Shown piece by piece: positions 10,301 to 17,220 of a stretch of DNA of 64,000 nucleotides (position 1 is the stretch's first letter; each line of letters begins with the position of its first letter). A program made the translations under genes and the position numbers. The DNA lies in the NCBI GenBank assembly GCA_021780075.1, contig JAJXZL010000036.1:124001-188000 (forward strand). The letters are read 5' to 3'. Below the pieces are notes generated by a model. The model worked only from the letters and a program-made list of their open reading frames with translations. It was not told the DNA's origin and searched no databases. This DNA is from Acidobacteriota bacterium. Its GTDB lineage: Bacteria; Acidobacteriota; Terriglobia; Terriglobales; Acidobacteriaceae.

Positions 10301-10948
10301 GCACGCAGATCGCTGGGTCAGCCCCTGGTTGTGGGCGCCTCTGTGGGCGCGGGGGCAAGCACGTTTTTGCCCGAAGCCCTGAACGAGGCGCGGGCAGTAG
10401 CGCACCTCGAAGCCCACTCCAACCTGCTGCTGGCGGGACAGGCAACGGAGCGGCGGGTTGCTGCGTATCTGGCCTCAGCCTCGCTCATTCATTTTGCCGG
10501 CCATGCAGCGCAATATGATGGCGCGACGCGGCTGTTGCTGGCTCCCACCGGCGCAAATGGCGAAAAGCCCTATCTCGACAGCCGCCTGTTTCTGCGGAAC
10601 CCGCCCAGGGCCGCTCGGCTTGTGGTCTTCTCCGCCTGCTCCTCTGGAACGAATGAAGCGGGCTGGAACCACGGCATGGGCGATATAGTGGATACGCTGG
10701 CGGCGCTTGGAGTGCCCGACGTAGTTGCGACCCGCTGGCAGATTGATTCCGCCTCGGCAGTTCCGATGATGGATGTCTTCTATCGAGGTCTGGCCGATGG
10801 ACTCAGCGTGCCGGAGGCGCTGACCGAGGCCCGGCAATCACTCTCACGCGATCCACGGTACAGCCATCCATACTACTGGGCGGCCTACTATGTCTCCGGC
10901 TCTGGAAACACAACGTTGCGCGAGGTATTTCATGACAGCAGCCGGTAA
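7325..10948 (+). CDS. Zinc-finger / TM / TPR / CHAT-protease fusion (putative anti-sigma protease)
   Basis: 1207 residues. Order: a zf-HC2-like anti-sigma motif (C59, H84, C88, C91), a transmembrane helix at about 144-169, a long helical TPR region (about 210-900), and a C-terminal CHAT domain with caspase-like dyad residues His1060 (HFAGHA) and Cys1105 (FSACSSG). CHAT proteases are clostripain/caspase-fold peptidases fused to TPR sensors. Position right after a sigma factor, with the HC2 finger facing the cytoplasm, suggests that it holds the sigma factor and releases it on signal; this is inference. The alternative ATG three codons in is equally possible. Confidence 0.88.
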   Translation: MHAMKKSDLSSSQSAGKPAGRTGDGTDRTLEYLSALAASGMDARPAEENNFSPAGAEACPEPGEWLRLVTGETPASEAESLLAHAAVCAACVARLRQSRHVLAQEMSPEETAEMAHFASLTPMWQHRLAVELSRTSQLPARKRVPGILLWASASAFTLLAMVTGATLLWQHEHTPEKLLAEAYSHSRIFDLRIPGAGYSEVRPETHLRGGGANRESAPLLAARAQIETQLEKAPTDSHLLQLKARAYLLDEEYDASIDILDRLLATGPVTPSLLSDDASAYFQRGIATSSENDRATALDYLRRADELSPDDPVVLFNEALVMEDRGQVMNAVETWNRYLNFERDPNWLAEGRQHLKVLEDKLNQLKSHQSRMEQHLATPQAMHALAADPGTLAGIDEELSSTLLPRLLDSAFPLTVDRSRGSPCNANCTAARALLHALAASLETNHQDPWLTELLPSPTSSVSDGFVRSAHALGRAIDANAQGDYTGAERWAAESGALFHKLGNAAGEDRAEVERVYALQRSFTFAPCHQAADALLAHKTSYSWIRADATALNAGCDMNPGTATTDSPLAAEAVAQAHAYHYMLLELRARNALGADAVESGNTESAWRLNIESIRLFYAGDYPVFRVATTMSGLAFIEDGTPRAQLDLLLNREAFSLFELTQNRAILAEQRVALIKAAIRAGALLTAQKQMRIARKELALAPGQKGLMGSQAEGEIAIAGMYLDRGELDSAAHMLDDAHSRMVGEDNSLQLKNYAVVLGGLELALGHPRKAESTLRAAILKEELQARGAGQRNIVDARADRDLYAALAGVWLEEKRPGMDILALWERYRLRILGRPVPACTNNQLNCLKSQLERALKLEPAHNDQDWLMGQIVLRDRVLLYRAGGQHATWSEVHFLRDDVLATSAALERDVSSPATSQASIDQAARRLGDMLLDGLRAASAADDLLVLEPDPLLGNVPWPSVETAEGPIGLRFNLEEAPSVLLDRQPAGQTIARRSLGQPLVVGASVGAGASTFLPEALNEARAVAHLEAHSNLLLAGQATERRVAAYLASASLIHFAGHAAQYDGATRLLLAPTGANGEKPYLDSRLFLRNPPRAARLVVFSACSSGTNEAGWNHGMGDIVDTLAALGVPDVVATRWQIDSASAVPMMDVFYRGLADGLSVPEALTEARQSLSRDPRYSHPYYWAAYYVSGSGNTTLREVFHDSSR

Positions 10949-11714
10949 TTCCCCAGACTCTGCCACGCAGCTCGATGTAGTTTTTGATGGGACCTGGGTG
11001 ATCGTACCCAGCGTGGATGGATCCAACCGCATCCTTGGCGTGGATGTTTATTCTCCGGCCTGCGGCCATCCGCAGGGAGTGACATTCACCAACGCGTTGA
11101 ACCCCAACCCGTGGCCCAGCCCAGCCGCCTTTTACATGCTCGATAGTCACGGCCACACGATCAACATTCAGCGGTCCTCCGGTGCACGGGCCGGCATGCC
11201 GATCAGCGGCATCGACAGGTCCATCAATCATTGCATCAAACAGGCACGCCCGCTCAGCAACCAATGGGATCTGCTGGTTTCCATCCCCTGTGGGCCCGAT
11301 GCCTGGACATCCAGCGATTCGGTTGATCCGGTGACGACCGACGCGCACGGAAATACGGTGCGCTGCCTGAGCGGCAAGGATGCACCCGCGGGCAAGGTTT
11401 CCACGATGCAGACGCTGAGTTTTCGCGGCGTAACGGCGGTGGAGTTGTGCGGCGCCCCGGGCAGCGTGCAGAACCTGTTGCCCGCTCCCTGGAGCAACTC
11501 GGGGTCACTGATCTTCGAGGATGAAATCCCTTATATCCCCACGCTCCAGCATGAGCGCATGGCCATTTTTGCCATGGCAAACCTGGCAGGGTTGGACATG
11601 TCGCTCGATTATCCCCTGCCTTCAAGCCATAAGGCTCAGCCGGCTTCCTCCGTGCTGCGGCCCATGAACAGGACAACCGGCTACTGCGGCTTTTCGCTGA
11701 TTTCGCTGCCGTAG
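10932..11714 (+). CDS. Unknown protein overlapping the CHAT gene
   Basis: 260 residues starting MTAAGNSPDSATQLDVVFDG, overlapping the CHAT gene by 17 nt in another frame, so translation is probably coupled. No signal peptide or membrane helix. It has scattered cysteines (for example SPACGHPQG and VELCGAPG) and the segment GHTINIQRSSGARAG. I do not recognise the family. Because it is locked to the protease gene, it could be the protease substrate or effector; there is no direct evidence. Confidence 0.75.
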   Translation: MTAAGNSPDSATQLDVVFDGTWVIVPSVDGSNRILGVDVYSPACGHPQGVTFTNALNPNPWPSPAAFYMLDSHGHTINIQRSSGARAGMPISGIDRSINHCIKQARPLSNQWDLLVSIPCGPDAWTSSDSVDPVTTDAHGNTVRCLSGKDAPAGKVSTMQTLSFRGVTAVELCGAPGSVQNLLPAPWSNSGSLIFEDEIPYIPTLQHERMAIFAMANLAGLDMSLDYPLPSSHKAQPASSVLRPMNRTTGYCGFSLISLP

Positions 11715-11797
11715 CCGGAAGCGAAACAGGACGGACACGGAAGACCCACCTCCCCCTCCGCGTCCCATGAGCAGCCCGCATCTTTCAGGCTGCGCCA

Positions 11798-12691
11798 TTA
11801 TTTCTCCAGGCTTTGTATCTGCGTCCCTTCGGGCACCTTGATGTGGAACTGGTCGTCGGTCAGAGGCATATTCTCCACGACTTTTTCAACCGTGAGAACA
11901 GCCTGGTACTCATCCAGCGGGCGCTTGATGGTGACCGTGGCTGGATACTCGCCGCTGCCGAAGTCTGCATAGCGGTTATAGATCACGACCGTCTCCAGGT
12001 TTCCATCGCTGTCATAGAGGTCCTGCTGATAGGGCAGCAGATCGTCGCGATGGAAGGTGATCACCCGCACCGGCGCAAGTTCCTGGCTGCCGTTTTTGCG
12101 ATGCATGATGCTGAGGATGTATTCGGGAATCAGCAGGAGATGCTTCTTCGCCGGGTCTTCCACGGTTTCTGTGTCCGCGGTGACCATGTACTCATCGTCG
12201 GGCTCGAGCCCCCGGACCACCATGGCGTCAAAGAAGAACCCGGGGCGCAGGTTCTCGATTCTGCTCTTCGATTTCTTTGTGAGGGTGGTGAGGCCTTCAA
12301 CGGCCTTTTTCTTGGACGGAATGTAGAGGGTGAAGTTTTTGCCGTCGCTGGCCATGTCAAACATGGTCATGCCGAGCACGGGCACCTGGCCGAGCACCCG
12401 CAACTGCTCCGGCTTGCGCATGAGGATGTGTCCGCGGAAGGTGGTGTAATCCTTGGCCACGCCCTCCTTGGACTTGAGCACGCTTGCCTGGATTTCGACT
12501 GTTGCATTGAGCGTGTTGAGCGCGGCCCAGCGCTGATTGAGCCTGTCGACGAGCGCATCGGGCGTAAGCGTCTGCACGATCGAGGGCGTTTTGGGCACGG
12601 GCAGCCTGCGCGTAGTAAAGAGGCAGCCGGAAAGCAGCAAGGTGGGAAGGCTGAGCGTCGCGGCGGCCGCACTGCGATAGATTCTCTTCAA
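11798..12691 (-). CDS. Outer-membrane-type lipoprotein, LolA/DUF4292-like
   Basis: 297 residues with a signal peptide and lipobox LLSGC (Cys22). The mature part starts a helix DALVDRLNQRWAALNTLNATVEIQAS, typical of LolA/LolB-like folds, followed by beta strands (FRGHILMRKPEQLRVLGQVP) and the motif FDMASDGKNFTLYIPSK. Probably an envelope lipid- or lipoprotein-handling protein. Its start overlaps the mltG stop by 4 nt, implying co-expression. Confidence 0.8.
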   Translation of the reverse strand: MKRIYRSAAAATLSLPTLLLSGCLFTTRRLPVPKTPSIVQTLTPDALVDRLNQRWAALNTLNATVEIQASVLKSKEGVAKDYTTFRGHILMRKPEQLRVLGQVPVLGMTMFDMASDGKNFTLYIPSKKKAVEGLTTLTKKSKSRIENLRPGFFFDAMVVRGLEPDDEYMVTADTETVEDPAKKHLLLIPEYILSIMHRKNGSQELAPVRVITFHRDDLLPYQQDLYDSDGNLETVVIYNRYADFGSGEYPATVTIKRPLDEYQAVLTVEKVVENMPLTDDQFHIKVPEGTQIQSLEK

Positions 12692-13728
12692 CGGCCACCC
12701 GCCTTCTTCAACGCATTCCTGTATCCGGCCACGGCACGGGCGTGCTCCTGGAGAGTGCTGGAGAACAGCGAGCGGCCCTGCGGATTGGCTCCGGCGGCGA
12801 CAAAGTAGAGGTAGTCTGTGCGTGCAGGGCTCATGGCCGCGCGCAGCGACCGCATGCCCGGATTCGCGATGGGCCCAGGCGGCAGTCCGGCATGCAGATA
12901 GGTGTTGTAGGGCGTATTGCGCTTGAGGTCGCTCTGGTGAATGACGCCGTGCCAGTCGCCCTGGAGTTCAAGCCCATAGATGACCGAGGGATCGGTCATG
13001 AGCGGCATTTTTTGGGCGAGCCTGTTCTGAAACACGCTGGCGACCAGCGGCCTTTCTGCGTCCACGGCAGTCTCCCGTTCCACCAGCGAAGCCATCGTCA
13101 CCACTGCGTGCACATTCTCCTTCAAGTTCAACTGCGCAGCCGCCAACCTGAACTGTCGCACCATGGCGGCGGTGATATGGGCCATGGTGGCCTTGCGGGC
13201 AAAGCGATAGGTATCCGGGAAAAGATAGCCCTCAAGGCTCTTCGCCTTCGGATCCAGATCGGCCACCAGGCCGGTCTGCCTTGCCTGCTCTTCCAGAAAC
13301 TCCTGCCGCGTACCCAACCCTGCCTGCTGAAGGCGCGTGCCGATATCGAAAATGTTCGCGCCCTCGGGCACGGTTACGGCCACGGTGTAGACATCTCCGC
13401 GCACAATGCGCGCGTAGACTTTATCCACCGAGGCCGGGTGGTCAAAGCGGTATTCGCCGGCTTGCAGCGTCCCCCTCTGCAACCAGCGGACCAGATAAAA
13501 TGCATAGCGGCTGCGCACGACGCCCGCCGACTCCAACTGGCTGCCGATACGCACCGCCGACGAACCGGGCGCAAGTTCAACAAACGTCTCATGCCGCGGG
13601 CCGAACGGCGTAAACACAAGCCAGGCACCTGCGCCTGCGACACCCAGGACCAAAAGCAGCACCAGCAGCAAGGTTCCTGCGGCGCCTAAACCCCTGCTTT
13701 TACTGGTCTTTCGTCTGCGGCGCGCCAT
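12688..13728 (-). CDS. mltG: Endolytic murein transglycosylase MltG (YceG-like)
   Basis: 346 residues. A basic N-terminus and one transmembrane helix (about 14-35) precede a LysM-like subdomain and the YceG catalytic domain, with EGYLFPDTYRF, ASLVERE and the conserved tail NTYLHAGLPPGPIANPG. MltG cleaves nascent glycan strands at the cytoplasmic membrane. The catalytic Glu is the one in SLVERE. It is first in a two-gene unit with the downstream lipoprotein and diverges from ruvX. Confidence 0.95.
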   Translation of the reverse strand: MARRRRKTSKSRGLGAAGTLLLVLLLVLGVAGAGAWLVFTPFGPRHETFVELAPGSSAVRIGSQLESAGVVRSRYAFYLVRWLQRGTLQAGEYRFDHPASVDKVYARIVRGDVYTVAVTVPEGANIFDIGTRLQQAGLGTRQEFLEEQARQTGLVADLDPKAKSLEGYLFPDTYRFARKATMAHITAAMVRQFRLAAAQLNLKENVHAVVTMASLVERETAVDAERPLVASVFQNRLAQKMPLMTDPSVIYGLELQGDWHGVIHQSDLKRNTPYNTYLHAGLPPGPIANPGMRSLRAAMSPARTDYLYFVAAGANPQGRSLFSSTLQEHARAVAGYRNALKKAGGR

Positions 13729-13871
13729 TCCCTGCTAAAAATCCTTATGTTACTGAGAGATGAGAGTTAGGTCCCTGCGGATTCTCTACCTTTTATGATT
13801 GTATCGGGAGTTCATCAGAGGAGGGACATTTCCTCACATCTCCCCATCTAAGATGGACCCGGAAGGGTACG

Positions 13872-14342
13872 ATGCAGGGATCATCGAGCGCGCCACGGTA
13901 TCTTGCCCTCGACGTGGGGTCGAAGCGCATTGGGGTGGCCGTGTCCGACGAGCTGGGCCTGACGGCGCAGCCGGTACTGACGCTGGAGCGGCGACGGAAT
14001 GCGCGAGAAGACCTGCGCTCGCTGGCACGGCTGGCGCGGCGATTCGGGGTGGCTGGCATTGTGGTGGGCAATCCGCTGCACCTGTCAGGCGAGGTGAGCC
14101 CGCGAGCCGCGAAGACGCAGGCCTTTGCCGCCGAACTGGGTGAGCTGGCCGGGCTGCCGATTCACCTGTGGGATGAACGCCTTACCACCCGCGAGGCCCA
14201 CCAGATTCTCTACGAGGCAGGCAAGGCCCGGCAGGAGCACCGGCGGGTGGTTGATCAGGTGGCGGCCACGCTCATCCTGCAATCCTTTCTGGACGAAAAA
14301 CGGGGAACAGGGAGCAGGGGTGGGACGGGGCCATGCGGCTGA
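13872..14342 (+). CDS. ruvX: RuvX/YqgF family RNase H-like resolvase
   Basis: 156 residues. It has the RNase H-like motif YLALDVGSKRIGVAVSD, the mid motif GIVVGNPLHLSGE and the C-terminal WDERLTT and VDQVAATLILQ motifs, so the acidic residues of the active site are present. The family is implicated in 16S pre-rRNA 5' end processing and was named as a putative Holliday junction resolvase. The last 12 residues (rich in Gly, Arg and Thr) extend past the normal end. Confidence 0.95.
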   Translation: MQGSSSAPRYLALDVGSKRIGVAVSDELGLTAQPVLTLERRRNAREDLRSLARLARRFGVAGIVVGNPLHLSGEVSPRAAKTQAFAAELGELAGLPIHLWDERLTTREAHQILYEAGKARQEHRRVVDQVAATLILQSFLDEKRGTGSRGGTGPCG

Positions 14343-14357
14343 TTTACGGCGCCCGCG

Positions 14358-14363
14358 TATAAT
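14358..14363 (+). promoter_or_regulatory. Candidate -10 element for greA
   Basis: A perfect TATAAT hexamer lies 65 nt before the greA start in a short gap after ruvX. The corresponding -35 region is weak, so this is only a candidate. Confidence 0.4.
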
Positions 14364-14427
14364 TAAGAAGTCTAGATCGTCTATCTCTTGCGGTTTGAGT
14401 TCGAGCGCTCTCCGCCACGGAATACGG

Positions 14428-14937
14428 ATGCCTGATCACATAAAAAAGCAGCTACTCAAAGAGATTGAGATCCTTGAGCATGAGCTTGCCCACGAGTTGC
14501 CCGCGGAAATCAAGAAAGCGGTGGCCCTGGGCGACCTATCTGAAAACGCCGAGTATCACATGGCAAAGCAGCGTCAAGACTTTGTCAACGCGCGCCTGGG
14601 TCAGCTGAAGAAGCGCATGGCCGAACTTTCGCTGGTGAACCTGGCCAACATTCCGCGGGACAAGGCAGGCTTTGGGTCCACGGTGGTGGTGTACGACTCC
14701 ACCAAGGAAGAGGAGATCGTCTACCGCCTGGTGACCAGCGAAGAGTCTGACGTGGCGAAGGGGCTGATCTCGACGACCTCGCCCATTGGGCGCGGCCTGG
14801 TGGGCAGGCAGGTTGGCGACGTGACCACCATCGTTACACCCAACGGCAAACGCGAGCTGGAAGTTCTGAAGCTCTCCACCATTCACGACGAAGCCGACGA
14901 CGACGATGACGACGCCGGCAACAGCATACCGCAGTAG
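14428..14937 (+). CDS. greA: Transcription elongation factor GreA
   Basis: 169 residues. The N-terminal coiled coil (about 1-75) carries the acidic loop motif GDLSENAEYHMAK, which stimulates transcript cleavage in backtracked RNA polymerase. The C-terminal FKBP-like domain has TTSPIGRGLVGRQVGDVTTI. The tail is a run of Asp residues (about 158-164), longer than usual. Start chosen at MPDHIKKQL, which fits family length. Confidence 0.95.
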   Translation: MPDHIKKQLLKEIEILEHELAHELPAEIKKAVALGDLSENAEYHMAKQRQDFVNARLGQLKKRMAELSLVNLANIPRDKAGFGSTVVVYDSTKEEEIVYRLVTSEESDVAKGLISTTSPIGRGLVGRQVGDVTTIVTPNGKRELEVLKLSTIHDEADDDDDDAGNSIPQ

Positions 14938-14951
14938 CTAGGACGATTGGC

Positions 14952-15584
14952 ATGACCTGGACCAGTGCTTTCGGCCGCGGTTGCGGCTGGCTTCTTGACC
15001 GCATCGTGCACGGTCTGGCGCTTACCCGCATTTCCCCCAATGTTCTTACCTTTGTCGGCCTCGTGATCAACATCGCGGCCGCATTCCTGTTTGGCCACGC
15101 CAACGCCGCCAACGCTGGCCGCATGTTCTTTTATGCGGGCATGGTGATCTTTGGCGCGGGGATCTTCGACATGGTGGACGGCCGGGTGGCGCGCCGCACC
15201 AACCAGGTCACGGTCTTCGGCTCCTTCTTTGATTCTGTCATCGACCGCTACTCGGATGTGGTGCTGTTCTTTGGCCTGCTGGTCTACTACGGCCGCATCA
15301 ATCGCTTCCGCTACGTGGTGCTGGTGGCGTTTGTGATGGTCACGTCGCTGATGGTCAGCTACACGCGAGCGCGGGCTGAGGCGCTGATCGGGCAGTGCAA
15401 GGTGGGCTTCATGGAACGGCCGGAACGGATCGTTCTGATCCTACTGGGCGCGCTGTTCAACCACTGGGGCGTGATGGCTCCGGTGCTGTGGGTGCTGGCC
15501 GTGCTCTCCACGATCACCGTGATTCACCGCATTACCTACACCTACCAGAACACCAAGCACCTGGCGCCAATCAGCCAGGGGTAG
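14952..15584 (+). CDS. CDP-alcohol phosphatidyltransferase family protein
   Basis: 210 residues with several membrane helices. The family signature DGRVAR...GSFFDSVIDRYSD matches DG-x2-AR-x8-G-x3-D-x3-D exactly, so the metal-binding aspartates are intact. Such enzymes transfer a phosphatidyl group from CDP-diacylglycerol to an alcohol (glycerol phosphate, inositol phosphate and others); the acceptor cannot be read from sequence. It starts 14 nt after greA and is probably co-transcribed. Confidence 0.9.
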   Translation: MTWTSAFGRGCGWLLDRIVHGLALTRISPNVLTFVGLVINIAAAFLFGHANAANAGRMFFYAGMVIFGAGIFDMVDGRVARRTNQVTVFGSFFDSVIDRYSDVVLFFGLLVYYGRINRFRYVVLVAFVMVTSLMVSYTRARAEALIGQCKVGFMERPERIVLILLGALFNHWGVMAPVLWVLAVLSTITVIHRITYTYQNTKHLAPISQG

Positions 15585-15602
15585 CGCCGACTTGCGCACC
15601 AG

Positions 15603-16100
15603 CTAGCAGGTGACCATCACCGCGGAGCAGCCGGGCTTGACGGGCTTCCACTGCACAAGGAACTGCGTGACCATGCCCGGGTCCATGCGGCCCATCTTTT
15701 CAAACTGGCCATATTTCTGGCTGTAAAGCAGCTTGCCTTTCTCCGTAAGGACGGCCAGCGCGGGCACGCCTTTTTCCAGCGGAATCTCGTACTGCCGGGC
15801 GATGTCGAGGTTTGCATCGTACTCGCCGACATTGACATCGACGAGGATGAAGTTGGACTCAAGGATGGGCCGGTTCTGGGCGTTGTGCAGGTAGATGTCG
15901 AGCACGTGGCAGTCACCGCACCAGTTGCCGCCAAAGTCCAGCAGGATGCGCTTGTGGGTCGTGGCAGCCTGCTTCAGCGCTTTTGCAATGTCAGCTTTGG
16001 CTTGCGCGGGATCGGGATAAATGTCGCGGATGGAGGGGCGGGCGGTCCCGGCCGCGAGGGCGAATCCGGCGACAAGAGCGAGTAATTGTGTGACCTTCAT
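15603..16100 (-). CDS. Secreted thioredoxin-fold protein (WCGDC)
   Basis: 165 residues: signal peptide (about 1-18), then a thioredoxin fold with active site FGGNWCGDCHVLD, and a later cis-proline-type strand GVPALAVL. The CGDC active site is that of thioredoxin-like periplasmic proteins (Thioredoxin_7 type). Two extra cysteines lie near the C-terminus (PGCSAVMVTC). Convergent with the preceding gene. Likely a periplasmic thiol reductase or disulfide handler. Confidence 0.85.
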   Translation of the reverse strand: MKVTQLLALVAGFALAAGTARPSIRDIYPDPAQAKADIAKALKQAATTHKRILLDFGGNWCGDCHVLDIYLHNAQNRPILESNFILVDVNVGEYDANLDIARQYEIPLEKGVPALAVLTEKGKLLYSQKYGQFEKMGRMDPGMVTQFLVQWKPVKPGCSAVMVTC

Positions 16101-16165
16101 GGCCTGGGGAAGCCTCCAGTAATATCACCAGTCTGCCATAGGCGCCGGGCGGCGTACCATTTTGC

Positions 16166-16642
16166 GTGCCACCAGGCGGCGCGGAGCATGTACCCTGTAG
16201 TGTGCCTAACGACCTGCGCAAACGGCTGGAGTCCACGAACTTTCCCGATCTGGGTGCGATGATGGAGGGCTACGCACGGGCAGCGGCAGAGCTGGCCCGC
16301 CGCGAGTATCACCAGAGTCTCGACTTTTCCTCCGATACGATCGACGCGCTGGACGAGATTCTGGTGCTGGTGGGCGAGAGCCCGGAGATCGACCTTGATT
16401 TTGAAGCGCGGCTGTGGGGCAGCTACCTGGGCGAGGTGCTGCGGCGGCGCTACGCAGGCACTTGGGAGATGACGCTCTATCCCGGCGGCGTGGCGGCGGT
16501 TCCAGCCGTAGACGTGCGCGGCTCCCGGCTGTTTCCCCTCATGAAGGTCTATCGCCGGCTGACCATGGGCAGGGAGGAAGACCTGCGCAGCTTCTACACC
16601 ATGGTGACGGAGCGGCTTGGCAAGCCGGCCCAGGTGAACTAG
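16166..16642 (+). CDS. Hypothetical protein (small, soluble)
   Basis: 158 residues if the GTG at 16166 is used; another in-frame GTG at 16202 (VPNDLRKRLE) is also plausible and would give about 146. No signal peptide or membrane helix. It contains DEILVLVGESPEIDLDFEARLWGSYLGEVLRR, reminiscent of DUF3806-like immunity or regulatory folds, but I do not assign it. Codon use matches its neighbours. Confidence 0.7.
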   Translation: MPPGGAEHVPCSVPNDLRKRLESTNFPDLGAMMEGYARAAAELARREYHQSLDFSSDTIDALDEILVLVGESPEIDLDFEARLWGSYLGEVLRRRYAGTWEMTLYPGGVAAVPAVDVRGSRLFPLMKVYRRLTMGREEDLRSFYTMVTERLGKPAQVN

Positions 16643-16753
16643 GGCCCGCTGCCCGCGGGGAAGCATCACCCGCAAGCGCGCTGAAGTGCCTTTGTGCGAC
16701 AATAATCAGTGACAGGCGCGCCGGTTTAAGTGCGGCGTGCGGAGGATGAAATT

Positions 16754-16981
16754 ATGGGCGATCTATTGCAGCCATGGCACATGATTGTGCTGCTCGTCGT
16801 GGCGTTCCTGCTTTTCGGCGCGAAGCGGCTGCCGGAGTTGGGCAAAGGATTGGGCGAGGGCCTGAAGGGATTCAAGGAAGGCCTGAAGGGCATCAGCGAT
16901 CCAGTGCCTCCCGCACCAACCGCGCAGCAGAGCGCGCCGACCGCGCCGCCGCCAAGCTCCACACCCACCGAGCAGAAGTAA
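16754..16981 (+). CDS. tatA: Twin-arginine translocase subunit TatA/E
   Basis: 75 residues: one transmembrane helix (WHMIVLLVVAFLLFG), the hinge FGAKRLPELGKGLGEGLKGFKEG amphipathic helix, and a Pro/Ala-rich tail. This is the standard TatA layout. The ATG at 16754 has a strong Shine-Dalgarno GGAGGATGAAATT. No tatC is nearby. Confidence 0.95.
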   Translation: MGDLLQPWHMIVLLVVAFLLFGAKRLPELGKGLGEGLKGFKEGLKGISDPVPPAPTAQQSAPTAPPPSSTPTEQK

Positions 16982-17051
16982 GCGTGGGCCTCCGGGCGTT
17001 GACCGCCGGGGGTTGCGACTGCTTCAGCGCCGCTTTAGAGCAAGGGATTTG

Positions 17052-17087
17052 ATGAAGGACCTGTGCAGACATGCGTAGGTCCTTCAT
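17052..17087 (+). ncRNA. Hairpin between tatA and its terminator, possible small RNA or 3' UTR structure
   Basis: An 11-bp perfect inverted repeat (ATGAAGGACCT at 17052-17062 and AGGTCCTTCAT at 17077-17087) with a 14-nt loop lies 70 nt after tatA and about 65 nt before an intrinsic terminator. This may be a 3' UTR structure or part of a small RNA; no known family is recognised. Confidence 0.35.
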
Positions 17088-17151
17088 GCGTATGGAGCCG
17101 GCCCGTTGCCAGCCGATTCTGCTCGCAGGCGTCCTGTATTCACACCAACAG

Positions 17152-17180
17152 AAAGCCCCGCTGGGAAGGCGGGGCTTTTT
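17152..17180 (+). terminator. Intrinsic terminator
   Basis: Perfect 10-bp stem AAAGCCCCGC / GCGGGGCTTT with a 7-nt loop, ending in a T run. It ends the tatA transcript. Confidence 0.85.
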
Positions 17181-17220
17181 CTATGCTGCAATCAGGTAAA
17201 GAGGGATGATTGCGCTTGTT

